Counted from the first letter of the stretch, positions 9,020 to 18,495 are shown. The stretch: DNA of 37,561 nt from CAVVVS01 sp963751355 (GCA_963751355.1 CAVVVS010000123.1:1-37561); one strand, 5' to 3'. Numbers and translations: made by a program. Notes: a model not told the origin generated them from the sequence alone.

Positions 9020-9664
9020 ATGAATACTTTATTATCTTTTGAAGAAATAAGAATAATCGGTTGTTTAATTGAGAAAGAACTTACAACTCCCGAATACTAT
9101 CCCTTAACTGTTAATTCACTAAAAAATGCATGCAATCAAAAATCTAATCGAAGCCCGGTTGTAACGTTTGATGAAGAACTGATTTCAGCAAATCTCGAAA
9201 AGCTGCGAGAGAAGGCACTGGTCAGAAGAGTAACCGGCAGTGATATGCGCGTTCCGAAGTACAGACAAAACTTTACCGAAGAATACGGTTTTTCCCGGCA
9301 GGAAACTGCGGTAATTTGTGTTCTGATGCTAAGAGGATCGCAAACGCCCGGGGAGATTAAAGGTCGCACCGGAAGGATGTATAATTTTGAAAATCTCATT
9401 GAGGTTGAAGAGGTTTTACAAAAATTTATGCACAGGGAAATTCCGTTAATAACAAAGCTGCCAAGGCAGCCAGGGACGAAAGAATTCCGTTATGCACATC
9501 TTTTATCCGGTGAAACTGAAATAGAACCGGTTAATAGCAAATCAGATAGCAATGACAATATTATTGAAGAGAGAATTTCAAATCTGGAATCAGAGATAAT
9601 TTTCTTAAAATCCGAATTGGATGAAATTAAAAACGCATTTGAAAAATTTCGCAAGCAGTTTTAA
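9020..9664 (+). CDS. YceH family protein (DUF480)
   Basis: 214 residues from the ATG at 9020. The family core is complete: LSFEEIRIIGCLIEKELTTP near the N terminus, YPLTVNSLKNACNQKSNR after it, then LRGSQTPGEIKGRTGRM in the middle. The fold is two winged-helix-like domains, which suggests nucleic-acid or regulatory binding, but no biochemical role is established to my knowledge. The last 35 residues form a heptad-like acidic and basic helix (ISNLESEIIFLKSELDEI), probably a coiled coil for oligomerisation. A TTG at 8957 in the same frame was not chosen, because the extra 21 residues do not match the family and lie in the upstream terminator. Confidence 0.9.
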   Translation: MNTLLSFEEIRIIGCLIEKELTTPEYYPLTVNSLKNACNQKSNRSPVVTFDEELISANLEKLREKALVRRVTGSDMRVPKYRQNFTEEYGFSRQETAVICVLMLRGSQTPGEIKGRTGRMYNFENLIEVEEVLQKFMHREIPLITKLPRQPGTKEFRYAHLLSGETEIEPVNSKSDSNDNIIEERISNLESEIIFLKSELDEIKNAFEKFRKQF

Positions 9665-9728
9665 TAAACGAAATAAGGCAGAGCTTTGTGAATTCTTCGA
9701 CAAGAAAAAGATACGAATAATATCGGGC

Positions 9729-11027
9729 TCAAGAGGATACGATTAATTCCTTTACAATATAAACCTTATCATTACGGCGCACAATTTGACTGGAGGGAAA
9801 GGTCACTTCATCACCTTTAACCGCTGTTTCTACAGTTTCATCATCTTTTTTCATACCGGTGATTTCTAACTCGGCAACACCGGTAGTTGTACCGATTATT
9901 AACAATTTATCATGCAAATTTATAAATCCGGTTTCTAATTTTATATGAGCGATTTGTGCCTTATCAAAATAGTTGATTACTTTACCGATATATTCTTTCC
10001 TTGTAGTAGCTTTACTTCCGTACATACCGGCATATTCATCCGAGCTTGGTACATCAAAATAAAATCCTGATGAGAAACCGCGGTTATATACTTCCTCAAG
10101 ACTTGCCAATAATTCTTTTTTTATTTCAGCGGTTAGCTTTCCTTCAAAATACAAATCAATTGCTTTCCGGTAGACCGAAACAGTGCGGGCTACATATTCG
10201 GGACTTCGTTTTCTCCCTTCAATTTTAAATGAATCTATGCCTGCTTCGATTAATTGATCAATGAACTCAATAGTACAAAGATCTTTCGGTGATAGCACAT
10301 AATCCTCTCCCATAATCATTGACTTCCCTATGCTGGGATCATATACTTCAAATTCACGTCTGCATGGCTGGATACACTCGCCTCTGTTAGCACTTTTCCC
10401 GAAAAGATGATGACTCATAAAACACCTGCCGCTAACTGCAATACACATTGCACCATGAATAAAAGCCTCGATTTCAAGATCGGTGTTAGCACGAATTTTC
10501 TTTATTTCTTCAAGTGAACACTCGCGTGCTAAAACAATTCTTTCTGCACCAAGTTGTTTGTAAAAAGATGCACTCAATGAATTGGAAACTGAGCCTTGAG
10601 TTGAGATACAAAACGGCATTTTATATTTGTTGCAGACTTGAGTCACAGCCAGATCCCAGCAAATAATTCTATCAACTCCGGATGCTTTAGCTGTCGATAC
10701 TATTTCATCAACCAGAGTCAATTCATCTTCATATACAATTGTGTTGAGAGTTAAATATGTGGCTACATTATTTGCATTACAATATTTCGTTACGTCCGGT
10801 AATTCATCTAATGTAAAATTAGCTGCCTTGGCTCTCATATTTAATTTCTCAACACCGAAATAAACAGCATCTGCCCCGGCATTAACCGCCGTCTTCAACA
10901 TTGTCCAATTACCGGCGGGAGCCATCAACTCGGGTTTGGTTTTGGGTTTATTATCCGATTGGAAATTAGCCGACTTTGGAGTCGATTGTTGTTTGTTGTC
11001 GTCAAACGTAATTAATTTCGATTTCAT
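9729..11027 (-). CDS. U32 family protein, TrhP/RlhA-like RNA hydroxylation factor
   Basis: 432 residues of the U32 'peptidase' family, of which E. coli members TrhP and RlhA are needed for prephenate-dependent hydroxylation of tRNA and 23S rRNA. The catalytic region starts KPELMAPAGNW (31-41), then GADAVYFGVEKLNMRA follows. The signature EAFIHGAMCIAVSGRCFMS spans 187-205, and NRGECIQPC ends at 222. Cysteines 195, 202, 218 and 222 have the spacing expected for an iron-sulfur site. The SFKIEGRKRSPEYVA block and a C-terminal beta-barrel-like domain follow. Residues 1-30 are a polar, low-complexity extension not seen in most relatives, so a later start is possible. Which RNA it modifies cannot be told. 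Confidence 0.88.
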   Translation of the reverse strand: MKSKLITFDDNKQQSTPKSANFQSDNKPKTKPELMAPAGNWTMLKTAVNAGADAVYFGVEKLNMRAKAANFTLDELPDVTKYCNANNVATYLTLNTIVYEDELTLVDEIVSTAKASGVDRIICWDLAVTQVCNKYKMPFCISTQGSVSNSLSASFYKQLGAERIVLARECSLEEIKKIRANTDLEIEAFIHGAMCIAVSGRCFMSHHLFGKSANRGECIQPCRREFEVYDPSIGKSMIMGEDYVLSPKDLCTIEFIDQLIEAGIDSFKIEGRKRSPEYVARTVSVYRKAIDLYFEGKLTAEIKKELLASLEEVYNRGFSSGFYFDVPSSDEYAGMYGSKATTRKEYIGKVINYFDKAQIAHIKLETGFINLHDKLLIIGTTTGVAELEITGMKKDDETVETAVKGDEVTFPSSQIVRRNDKVYIVKELIVSS

Positions 11028-11218
11028 TTTTAATAGTTAATTCTTTCTTTAGCATCATTCATATAATCCCACAAAAGAAGGTTTATTTTGTCCACTGAAT
11101 TATGAAGTTACTTATTTTAATCATTTATTCAAATAATATTCCTTTAAGATTTCACGAAATATAATTTAATTTACTTTCTACAACATACCCCAATCGACAT
11201 CCAACAACCAAAAACTAA

Positions 11219-12469
11219 TTATGCCTTCTCTTCCCAAACTTTAGCAATTTCTACAATTACTTTTACAGCCAATTCCATATCCTGAATTGCGACCCACTCG
11301 AGTTTTGAGTGGAAGCTATGCTCGCCTGCAAAAATGTTTGGAGTCGGGAGACCCATAAAAGACAAACGTGAACCGTCCGTACCGCCTCTTATCGGATGCT
11401 GAATTGGTTTTACATCAAAACGTTCCATTGCAATGAGTGCATTTTGTTCTACTGAAGGATGCTGAACAAGAATTTCTTTCATATTCCTATATTGTTCAAT
11501 TACTTCAAACTCCAGGCGGGCACCCGGAAATTTTTCAACCGTTTTTTCTGAAAGTTCTTTTAAGAAATCTTCATATTCTTTTAGTTTGGATGTGATGAAA
11601 TCCCTGATGATAAACTTAAGTGTGGTCAATTCTTCATTCCCATTAATCGCTATACAATGAACATACCCTTCTCTTCCTTCCGTAGTTTCGGGAGACAATC
11701 TGTCTTTCGGCAGGTTTTCCATGAAAGAAGAAGCAACCCGAACGGAGTTAACCATTCTTCCTTTTGCATAACCCGGATGAATATTTTTCCCGTGAAATTT
11801 TATTACTACCGAGTCTGCACTGAACGTTTCGGTTTCTACTTCTCCCCTGCTTTGCCCGTCAACGGTATATGCATACTTTGCCCCAAACTTTTTCACGTCA
11901 AATTTTTCCGTACCTCTTCCCACTTCTTCGTCGGGAGTAAAACATATTTTAATTGTTCCGTGTTTCACTTCCGGATAAGTTAAAAGGTAGTTTACCGCGT
12001 CCATGATTTCCGCAACACCGGATTTGTTATCGGCACCAAGCAGTGTAGTACCGTCTGTTGTAATAATGTCGTATCCAATCATGTTTGCCAGATCGGAATT
12101 TTCACTTGCTTTTATAATTTGGGAAGGATCTTTAGGAAGCTGAATATCTCCTCCCTTATAATTTTTATGAATAACGGGATTTACATTAGCCCCGGTTACT
12201 GCAGGTGAAGTGTCAACATGGGCAATAAAGCCGATCGGAGGAACATCTTTACCGGTATTGGAAGGTAACGTAGCAATTACATAACCCCATTCATCTAAAT
12301 GTGCATCGCTCAATCCAAGATTTTTTAATTCTTCCGCCAAATCTTTTGATAGAATTTTTTGTTTTTCAGTGGAAGGGAACGAAGTTGAATCTTCGTCTGA
12401 TTGAGTATCGTATTTTACGTACTTTAAAAATCTTTCAACGCAAGTGAATTTATAATTTTCGTCGAACAT
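11219..12469 (-). CDS. pepT: Peptidase T (tripeptide aminopeptidase)
   Basis: 416 residues, normal for PepT, an M20B zinc metallopeptidase that removes the N-terminal residue from tripeptides in the cytoplasm. Metal-binding and catalytic elements are in place: HVDTSP at 84-89, ADNKSG at 146-151 (bridging Asp) and PDEEVGRG at 179-186 (Glu-Glu catalytic pair). VDGQ follows, and the C-terminal GGTDGSRLSFMGLPTPN and GEHSFHSKLEW supply the substrate and remaining zinc ligands. GAGAGG precedes the ATG as ribosome site. The ompA-like gene ends 54 bases upstream with a short hairpin between them. It may recycle peptides imported by transporters such as the OPT protein at 1949. Confidence 0.96.
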   Translation of the reverse strand: MFDENYKFTCVERFLKYVKYDTQSDEDSTSFPSTEKQKILSKDLAEELKNLGLSDAHLDEWGYVIATLPSNTGKDVPPIGFIAHVDTSPAVTGANVNPVIHKNYKGGDIQLPKDPSQIIKASENSDLANMIGYDIITTDGTTLLGADNKSGVAEIMDAVNYLLTYPEVKHGTIKICFTPDEEVGRGTEKFDVKKFGAKYAYTVDGQSRGEVETETFSADSVVIKFHGKNIHPGYAKGRMVNSVRVASSFMENLPKDRLSPETTEGREGYVHCIAINGNEELTTLKFIIRDFITSKLKEYEDFLKELSEKTVEKFPGARLEFEVIEQYRNMKEILVQHPSVEQNALIAMERFDVKPIQHPIRGGTDGSRLSFMGLPTPNIFAGEHSFHSKLEWVAIQDMELAVKVIVEIAKVWEEKA

Positions 12470-12501
12470 TTTAACCTCTCTTTTTAGATTGGAATTACAG
12501 C

Positions 12502-12517
12502 GCGATTTGTAAATCGC
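12502..12517. repeat. Short palindromic hairpin between ompA-like gene and pepT
   Basis: GCGATT-TGTA-AATCGC can fold as a 6-bp stem with a 4-base loop, next to a run of five C (12517-12521). No T run follows on the minus strand, so it is unlikely to be an efficient terminator. It may be an mRNA-processing element or a copy of a dispersed palindrome. Confidence 0.5.
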
Positions 12518-12523
12518 CCCCTA

Positions 12524-13975
12524 TTAATTTATTCTTATAATTTCTACTCTCCTATTCATTGCCCTGCCTGCTTCGGTATGGTTGGAAGCAACAGGATTGG
12601 ATTCACCCATTCCCACTACCCGGTATCTATTTCTGTCGAGCCCTTTCGATAAGAAATAATCAAGGACCGATTCGGCTCGCTTTAAAGAAACTTTTTTATT
12701 CACCTTTGCAGAACCTACATTATCTGTGTATCCAATTATTCTCCAATTAGAACCCGTATCCTCCCGCATTACCTTAACTACTTTATCGAGTTCCTTATAA
12801 GCGGAAGGCAGAAGTTCAGTTTTTCCGAATGCAAAGTTTGTTCCCGCGCTAAGAATTATATGTTTAACTTCAGGTGCTTTAACAATTGGACAACCATTTG
12901 TATCAACGCGGGTACCTACAGGTGTATTAGGACAGTTATCTTTATAATCGGGAACACCGTCATGGTCGGAATCCACAGGACAACCGTCTTTATCTACTTT
13001 TACATTGTTCGGTGTGTTTGGGCATTTATCCAGATAATCCGGTACACCATCGCCGTCGGAGTCGAAGGGACAACCAAGATCATCAACTTTTACACCTTTG
13101 GGAGTATTGGCGCAAATATCGCGGTAATCCGGTACGCCATCGCCGTCCGTATCTAGAGGGCAGCCGTACTTATCTACTTTCACTCCTTTAGGTGTATCAG
13201 GACATTTATCAAGGTAATCCGGTACTCCGTCATGATCGGAATCTATGGGACAACCAAACTCATCGACTTTCACTCCTTGAGGAGTATTTGGACACATATC
13301 CTTAGAATCAACCACACCGTCGCCGTCATGATCAAATTCCGTAAAAAATGAGAATGAAAATCCAGCCGCAGCGTAGTAAAACATATCGTTACTTGTCCCG
13401 ATTTGTTTATCATCCAAATAATCATTAGGACTAATTTGAATTCCTCCGCTCAGATTAAAACTCAAATTATCCGTTAACAAAGTTCTAAATCCAAGCTCGC
13501 CGTTATAATTTATCTCATGTTTTTTGTAAACTCCGGCAGCATTATTTGGTAATTTAAGTCCGTTTTCTCCAATGGGATTAAACCAAAGATAAGAAGCGCC
13601 GGCAAAGATGTAAGGGAAAACATCATCTTTAATAGAAAGCGCGTAAATTACTCCGCCGCCGGCAAAACTTAATTTTGTGCGGAACGCAGCCGGTGTTAAA
13701 GAAACATCCTTTCCGGATATAAATCCGCCTCCTCCGAATAATCGTAATCCAAAAGAGCTTTGTGTAAAAGTTGGGAAAAAATATTCCAAAGAGCCTTTGC
13801 CCAAATAATCCACTTTGAGGCCGGAATAATCAGTTTGCCCAAAGGTAGGTCCGCCTTCAATACTAAGTACCGTTGTGCCGGAAAAGGCGTTATATCTTCT
13901 TTGAGAAACTTGTTGAGCCAGTAATGAAGAAGAAGCAAAAACTACTAACATGTAAGCAGTAAATAATAATTTCAT
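12524..13975 (-). CDS. OmpA family outer-membrane protein with five thrombospondin type 3 repeats
   Basis: 483 residues. A signal peptide (1-20, ending SSLLA) precedes a glycine- and aromatic-rich beta-barrel-like domain (about 25-212). Five exact 30-residue calcium-binding TSP3 repeats follow (215-364), each with a D-x-DGDGVPDYxDxCPNTP core and a GCP ending. The C-terminal peptidoglycan-binding OmpA domain (about 372-483) contains IIGYTDNVGS, LKRAESVLDYF and NRRVEI. The protein should tether the outer membrane to the cell wall through the C-terminal domain, with the TSP3 rod as a calcium-stiffened spacer. GCGGAG lies upstream of the ATG. A small hairpin at 14021-14037 (ATGAGC/GCTCAT) lies in the 5' leader. 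Confidence 0.93.
   Translation of the reverse strand: MKLLFTAYMLVVFASSSLLAQQVSQRRYNAFSGTTVLSIEGGPTFGQTDYSGLKVDYLGKGSLEYFFPTFTQSSFGLRLFGGGGFISGKDVSLTPAAFRTKLSFAGGGVIYALSIKDDVFPYIFAGASYLWFNPIGENGLKLPNNAAGVYKKHEINYNGELGFRTLLTDNLSFNLSGGIQISPNDYLDDKQIGTSNDMFYYAAAGFSFSFFTEFDHDGDGVVDSKDMCPNTPQGVKVDEFGCPIDSDHDGVPDYLDKCPDTPKGVKVDKYGCPLDTDGDGVPDYRDICANTPKGVKVDDLGCPFDSDGDGVPDYLDKCPNTPNNVKVDKDGCPVDSDHDGVPDYKDNCPNTPVGTRVDTNGCPIVKAPEVKHIILSAGTNFAFGKTELLPSAYKELDKVVKVMREDTGSNWRIIGYTDNVGSAKVNKKVSLKRAESVLDYFLSKGLDRNRYRVVGMGESNPVASNHTEAGRAMNRRVEIIRIN
12884..13333 (-). repeat. 5 x 90-bp in-frame tandem repeat encoding TSP3 units
   Basis: Residues 215-364 of the OmpA-like protein are five head-to-tail units of exactly 30 residues with no insertions or deletions. 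Copies keep the Asp ladder and paired Cys/Pro positions but vary at exposed positions (for example VKVDEF, VKVDKY, VKVDDL, TRVDTN). Such in-frame repeats can expand or shrink by recombination. Confidence 0.9.
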
Positions 13976-14726
13976 TTAATCTCCGCTCGTTATTATTAAT
14001 TCCATATGTATTAGGCTTTTATGAGCTAAAGGCTCATCCCCTTCATTAAAAATTACTTATTTGATTTTCCGGATCATAAATATTAGCAATTAACCACGAT
14101 TTTTTACAGCATTATATTTATTTAGTAAAAACTCCGAAATTATTTTTTTACCGGTTATAAGTTAATCATTTAAGTTAATTAAGGCACGTAGGATTTTAAT
14201 TTTTTGCGCCGTACCGGTGAGCATTCAATTTTGAAATGAGAGTAAATGAAAAAGGCGATTGAATTAATCAACCGCCTTTTATTGAGGACTGGAGAGAGGA
14301 TATTTATTTTTTCACAAGCATAAATTTTTATCTTTTTTATTTACAATTATAATAGTGAGCAATTTTTCAATCTTATTATAAAAAATATTTCGGCTAAAGT
14401 GAGTTTAATATTTAGTTGATAAATAAATTCTGGTTGAATAGGAGAAAGTCAATGTCCCGAAATGAGTAATCAAATTAAATAGAATTGGCATTATTTTTCT
14501 TTAAACGAAATAACTTATTCCAAGAAAAGACTTTCTCCATCCATCTTACCATTAATGTTTCATTTCATCTGAGTTCAATTACCTTGCCAGTAAAAAAGAA
14601 TCCATAATTGATTTAATTCATTCAAAATTCAAATTTTACCAAACGTCCGTAGAAAAACAACCTTCAATGGAATACGCATTATTTTCGCATTTTGATTTTT
14701 TTTCATATATGATTTGGGACAAAAAA
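13976..14726. other. 750-base non-coding region between ompA-like gene and gmd
   Basis: No convincing gene on either strand. Three structures are visible: the leader hairpin at 14021-14037, a strong terminator-like hairpin at 14250-14280, and a 10-bp inverted repeat GGAGAAAGTC (14441-14450) / GACTTTCTCC (14529-14538) that could close a 78-base structured region. The ompA promoter should lie in the left part. The right 450 bases are downstream of gmd and may hold its 3' untranslated region or a small RNA. Confidence 0.6.
14250..14280. terminator. Bidirectional intrinsic terminator
   Basis: AAAAGGCGATTGA and TCAACCGCCTTTT pair as a 13-bp stem (one A-C mismatch) around ATTAA. T runs follow the stem on both strands (CTTTTATT on plus, GCCTTTTT on minus). 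The likely user is the minus-strand gmd transcript, although its stop is 450 bases away. A plus-strand transcript starting in the gap is the alternative. Confidence 0.75.
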
Positions 14727-15857
14727 CTAATACCCTCTTTGAAGAACCTTCGCGAGATCCGCCTTAATCATTAAGTGGATCAGTTTTTCAAACCTGGTTT
14801 CTGCTTTCCAGCCTAAGATTTTCTCAGCCTTTGCAGGATTACCGATTAGGAGTTCCACCTCTGTGGGTCGATAATAATTTGGATCAACAGCAACTACAAC
14901 ATCGCCGGGTTTCAAATTGCTTGAAAAATCTAATTTAAAGCCCTGCGAATCTGATTCGAAATTAATCAACGATTTTGCTTTGCTGAAATCAACACTTTTA
15001 ATAATACCGTGTTCTTCTGCACCTTCTGCTTTCCATTCAAGATCAATTCCGATTTCATTAAAAGTTAATTCGATGAATTCCCTCACAGTGTGCGTATTTC
15101 CTGTTGCAAGAACAAAATCTTCGGCTTTTTCATGCTGCAAAATCCGCCACATCCCTTCGCAATACTCCGGCGCGTATCCCCAGTCCCTTTTGGCATTTAG
15201 GTTACCCAGTAACAGTTGGCTTTGCAGTCCCGCAGCAATTCTTGAAGCGGCACGGGTTATCTTGCGCGTCACAAACGTCTCACCTCTTCTGGGGGATTCG
15301 TGATTAAAGAGGATACCGTTGCACGCAAATATATTATAAGCTTCCCTGTAATTTACAATTATCCAAAATCCGTAAAGTTTTGCAACTCCGTAAGGTGAGC
15401 GCGGATAAAAAGGAGTTTTCTCGGTCTGCGGAACTTCCTGCACTTTTCCGTACAACTCGCTGGTAGATGCCTGGTAAAACTTAACCTGTTTCAAGCCGAC
15501 TTCCCTGATAGCATCCAAAAATCTTAATGTTCCCAGGGCATCCACCTGCCCTGTATAATCGGGCACTTCGAATGAAACTTTAACATGACTTTGAGCGGCA
15601 AGGTTATAAATCTCGTCGGGTTCAATTTTTTCGAGTAATCGGTTCAAATTACTGGTATCCACGAGGTCACCGTAATGAAGGAACATCTTTTTATTCAAGA
15701 TTTCCTTATTATTATACAGATGATCAATTCTTCCCGTATTAAAAGAACTGCTTCTTCTTATAATTCCGTGAACTTCATAACCTTTTTCCAATAATATTTC
15801 TGTTAAATAACTTCCATCTTGTCCGGTAATTCCGGTAATTAAAGCTTTTTTCATCAA
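14727..15857 (-). CDS. gmd: GDP-mannose 4,6-dehydratase
   Basis: 376 residues, usual length. A short-chain dehydrogenase-type enzyme converting GDP-mannose to GDP-4-keto-6-deoxymannose, the first step to GDP-fucose. NADP-binding GITGQDGSYL lies at 9-18, the catalytic T132 and E134 in STSELYG, and Y156/K160 in SPYGVAK. LFNHESPRRGETFVTRKI, the nucleotide-sugar loop, is intact. It is last in a minus-strand nucleotide-sugar series and lies 91 bases after fcl, which performs the next two steps. Both gaps are too wide for translational coupling but fit a shared transcript. Confidence 0.97.
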   Translation of the reverse strand: MMKKALITGITGQDGSYLTEILLEKGYEVHGIIRRSSSFNTGRIDHLYNNKEILNKKMFLHYGDLVDTSNLNRLLEKIEPDEIYNLAAQSHVKVSFEVPDYTGQVDALGTLRFLDAIREVGLKQVKFYQASTSELYGKVQEVPQTEKTPFYPRSPYGVAKLYGFWIIVNYREAYNIFACNGILFNHESPRRGETFVTRKITRAASRIAAGLQSQLLLGNLNAKRDWGYAPEYCEGMWRILQHEKAEDFVLATGNTHTVREFIELTFNEIGIDLEWKAEGAEEHGIIKSVDFSKAKSLINFESDSQGFKLDFSSNLKPGDVVVAVDPNYYRPTEVELLIGNPAKAEKILGWKAETRFEKLIHLMIKADLAKVLQRGY

Positions 15858-15948
15858 TACTTCCTTTTGAGCTAATATAATTTTATAATAATTTCAGATT
15901 CTCTGATATATGAAAAAGTATAACTTACTTTCATATTATTCTCTTGTC

Positions 15949-16908
15949 TTATTTACCAGACTCCTTATTTTCCAAATACCACGCATATGTTTTCTTAATT
16001 CCTTCTGTAAGTGACGTTTTATGTTTCCAGCCTAAATCATGAATTCTTGAAACATCCATTAACTTTCTCGGAGTGCCGTCCGGTTTTGTTGAATCATATT
16101 CTATCTTGCCCTTAAATTCCACAACATCTTTTATCAAATCTGCTAACTCAGCAATTGTTAAATCTTCACCGGTACCGACGTTTATATGTGATATTCCGTT
16201 TTCATATAAATCTTTCGCTTCCACATTTTCTATCAAATATCTGATTGCTTCAGCAAGATCATCAACATAGAGGAATTCTCTTTTCGGCGTACCCGATCCC
16301 CAAATTGTTACGCTATCGTTACCGGATTCTTTTGACTCATGAAATTTCCTGATTAAAGCCGGTAATACATGAGATGTTTTCAAATCAAAATTGTCATTTA
16401 TACCATAAAGATTCGTAGGCATTGCAGAGAAGAAATTTGCATTGTACTGACGGTAATAATTCTCAGTTAATTTTATGCCGGCAATTTTAGCAATTGCATA
16501 AGGTTCATTTGTAAACTCAAGATAATCGGAAAGCAGGTATTCTTCCTTTAAAGGCTGCGGCGCCATCTTGGGATAAATACATGAACTGCCGAGAAAGATT
16601 AACTTCTCAACTCCGTTTTGGTAAGCAGCATTTATTATGTTTGATTCAATCATTAAATTATCATAAATGAACTCGGCACGGTAAGTATTGTTGGCTAAAA
16701 TTCCACCGACTTTAGCAGCCGCTACCAAGACAATCTCCGGTTTTTCTTCCCTAAAGAATTTATCAACTTGCTCCTGCCTGATTAAATTCAATTCTGAAAA
16801 CGTCCGGTAAATTAAATTATTATAACCGTTTGTTTTCAGTTCTCTTTCAACTGCCGAGCCGACCATTCCTCTATGTCCGGCTATGTAAATCTTTTTTGCT
16901 TTATTCAT
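15949..16908 (-). CDS. fcl: GDP-L-fucose synthase (epimerase/reductase)
   Basis: 319 residues. Converts the Gmd product to GDP-L-fucose by 3,5-epimerisation and NADPH-dependent reduction. The Rossmann motif AGHRGMVGSA is at 10-19, GSSCIYPK at 107-114 holds the catalytic Ser, and Y137 and K141 form the YxxxK pair in EPYAIAKIAG. SHVLPALIRKFHE and WGSGTPKREFLYVDDLAEA are also typical. It lies directly upstream of gmd in transcription order, so a complete GDP-fucose branch is present, which should feed the polysaccharide locus on the right of the window. Confidence 0.96.
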   Translation of the reverse strand: MNKAKKIYIAGHRGMVGSAVERELKTNGYNNLIYRTFSELNLIRQEQVDKFFREEKPEIVLVAAAKVGGILANNTYRAEFIYDNLMIESNIINAAYQNGVEKLIFLGSSCIYPKMAPQPLKEEYLLSDYLEFTNEPYAIAKIAGIKLTENYYRQYNANFFSAMPTNLYGINDNFDLKTSHVLPALIRKFHESKESGNDSVTIWGSGTPKREFLYVDDLAEAIRYLIENVEAKDLYENGISHINVGTGEDLTIAELADLIKDVVEFKGKIEYDSTKPDGTPRKLMDVSRIHDLGWKHKTSLTEGIKKTYAWYLENKESGK

Positions 16909-17130
16909 ATCAATTGTATGTTATTTTCAGATTATTAGTTAGCTGCTTTGAGTAAAGGACGGATGATTTAATTATGTAGAAACGATTTCCACCCGGGCAT
17001 CTAATCTAACTGCCATCCTCAATTAATAATGCGAATTTATTTCTCTAATTCCAATTTGTATATATAAGATTAACCTTAAACAATATATACAGACAGATTT
17101 CTAATCAATAAACTTCTTATCTTTTTGTAT

Positions 17131-18303
17131 TTATTTCATGAATTCGGCAATCTTTTCAACCACATACTTTTGTTGTTCATAACTTAACTCCGGATATATC
17201 GGCAATGCTAACGAATGATTAGCAGCATTTTCTGCAAATGGAAAATCACCATGCTTATAACCCAACTCCGCAAAACATTCCTGTAAGTGAAATGGAACGG
17301 GATAATAGATTTCAGATGCAATCTGGTTATCGGATAAAAATTTTCTTAATTCATCCCTTTTTTCGACTCTAATAATGTACTGGTTGTAAATATGGTAATT
17401 TTTTATTTGTTTGCCGGTTGTTGGCTTGTAGATGGCTTTTGGCAACACAACTTTGTTTTTGTCATCGAATTCTGTTTTACCTTCAACTTCGGTTAGACCG
17501 GCTTCCACAAATAATTTTGTATAATTCGCTGCATTCTCTCTGCGCTGCTCCGACCATGAATCTAAGTGAGGCAGTTTAACATTTAACACAGCGGCTTGAA
17601 TTGCATCTAACCTAAAATTTCCGCCGATAATTTTGTGATAATATTTAGGTTCCGAACCGTGAACACGTAAAATCCTTAATTTATGTCCTAGTTCTTCATC
17701 ATTTGATACCACAAGCCCGCCATCACCGAAACATCCTAAATTTTTACTCGGAAAAAAAGAAAAGCATCCAATATCACCGATTGTTCCGACATGCTTACCG
17801 TCTTTATATTGTACACCGATAGCCTGAGCTCCGTCTTCTATTACACGCAAGTTATGTTTACCTGCAATCTGCATAATCTCATCCATCTCGCAGCTTTGCC
17901 CGTATAAATGCACAGGGATGATTGCTTTCGTTTTCGAAGTAATTTTTTCTTCAATCTTTTTAGGATCAATATTAAAAGTTACCGGGTCGCTATCGACAAA
18001 AACCGGAACACCATTTAATCGTGATATTACTCCCGCAGTGGCAAAAAATGAATAAGTGGGTACAATAACTTCATCACCGGGCTTAATATCAATTGCCATT
18101 AGTGCGACCAATAATGCATCCGTCCCGGATGAAACTCCTATTGCATGCTTGACATCCAAATAATCGCAGAAAGCTTTTTCCATCTTTTCTACTTCAGGAC
18201 CGAGAATGAAATATTGGGATTCTGCTACTTTTTGAAGCGCTTCGTCTAATTCTTGTTTTAATGATTGATATTGAGGTTTAAGATCTAATAAAGGGACTTT
18301 CAT
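17131..18303 (-). CDS. DegT/DnrJ/EryC1/StrS-type sugar aminotransferase (WbpE-like)
   Basis: 390 residues. A PLP enzyme that puts an amino group on a keto-sugar nucleotide. SSGTDALLVAL (58-68), EDGAQAIG (156-163) with the PLP-stacking Asp, and FSFFPSKNLGCFGDGG with Schiff-base K187 are all present. HLYGQSCEM and the GGNFRLDAIQAA block fit the subgroup with WbpE and FdtB (3-aminotransferases) better than ArnB-type enzymes, but the position of amination is an inference. The N-terminal MKVPLLDLKPQYQSL is the family norm and fixes the start. A TATCTTTG motif lies 48 bases upstream, and the previous gene is rfbC. Confidence 0.9.
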   Translation of the reverse strand: MKVPLLDLKPQYQSLKQELDEALQKVAESQYFILGPEVEKMEKAFCDYLDVKHAIGVSSGTDALLVALMAIDIKPGDEVIVPTYSFFATAGVISRLNGVPVFVDSDPVTFNIDPKKIEEKITSKTKAIIPVHLYGQSCEMDEIMQIAGKHNLRVIEDGAQAIGVQYKDGKHVGTIGDIGCFSFFPSKNLGCFGDGGLVVSNDEELGHKLRILRVHGSEPKYYHKIIGGNFRLDAIQAAVLNVKLPHLDSWSEQRRENAANYTKLFVEAGLTEVEGKTEFDDKNKVVLPKAIYKPTTGKQIKNYHIYNQYIIRVEKRDELRKFLSDNQIASEIYYPVPFHLQECFAELGYKHGDFPFAENAANHSLALPIYPELSYEQQKYVVEKIAEFMK

Positions 18304-18350
18304 TTCAACTCCTAATTAAATTTAGACTTTAAATTTAGAAATTTAATACA

Positions 18351-18358
18351 CAAAGATA
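18351..18358 (-). promoter_or_regulatory. Possible -7 element (TATCTTTG) upstream of the aminotransferase
   Basis: On the minus strand the sequence reads TATCTTTG, matching the TAnnTTTG -7 consensus of Bacteroidota housekeeping promoters, 48 bases before the start codon. No convincing -33 TTG is visible. Related TATCTTTA motifs precede rfbA and the HAD gene. Confidence 0.35.
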
Positions 18359-18495
18359 AAATACTTTAGATATGTGAAATGGGGAGGGTGATTGACGAAG
18401 TAGTAAAAGCATTAGGGAAGGGTAACGCAGATTAGACTGATTCTTACGAGTCTTCATTCAATCATTGTCATGATAGCGCAATCATTTATATATAA

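Noticed and set aside
12860..13156. 98-codon plus-strand frame opposite the TSP3 repeats
   Set aside because: It is an antisense shadow created by the periodic repeat codons of the OmpA-like gene.
18361..18495. Possible hairpins in the rfbC-aminotransferase gap
   Set aside because: Pairings such as GACT/AGTC are too short and have no T run. Nothing stands out from background.
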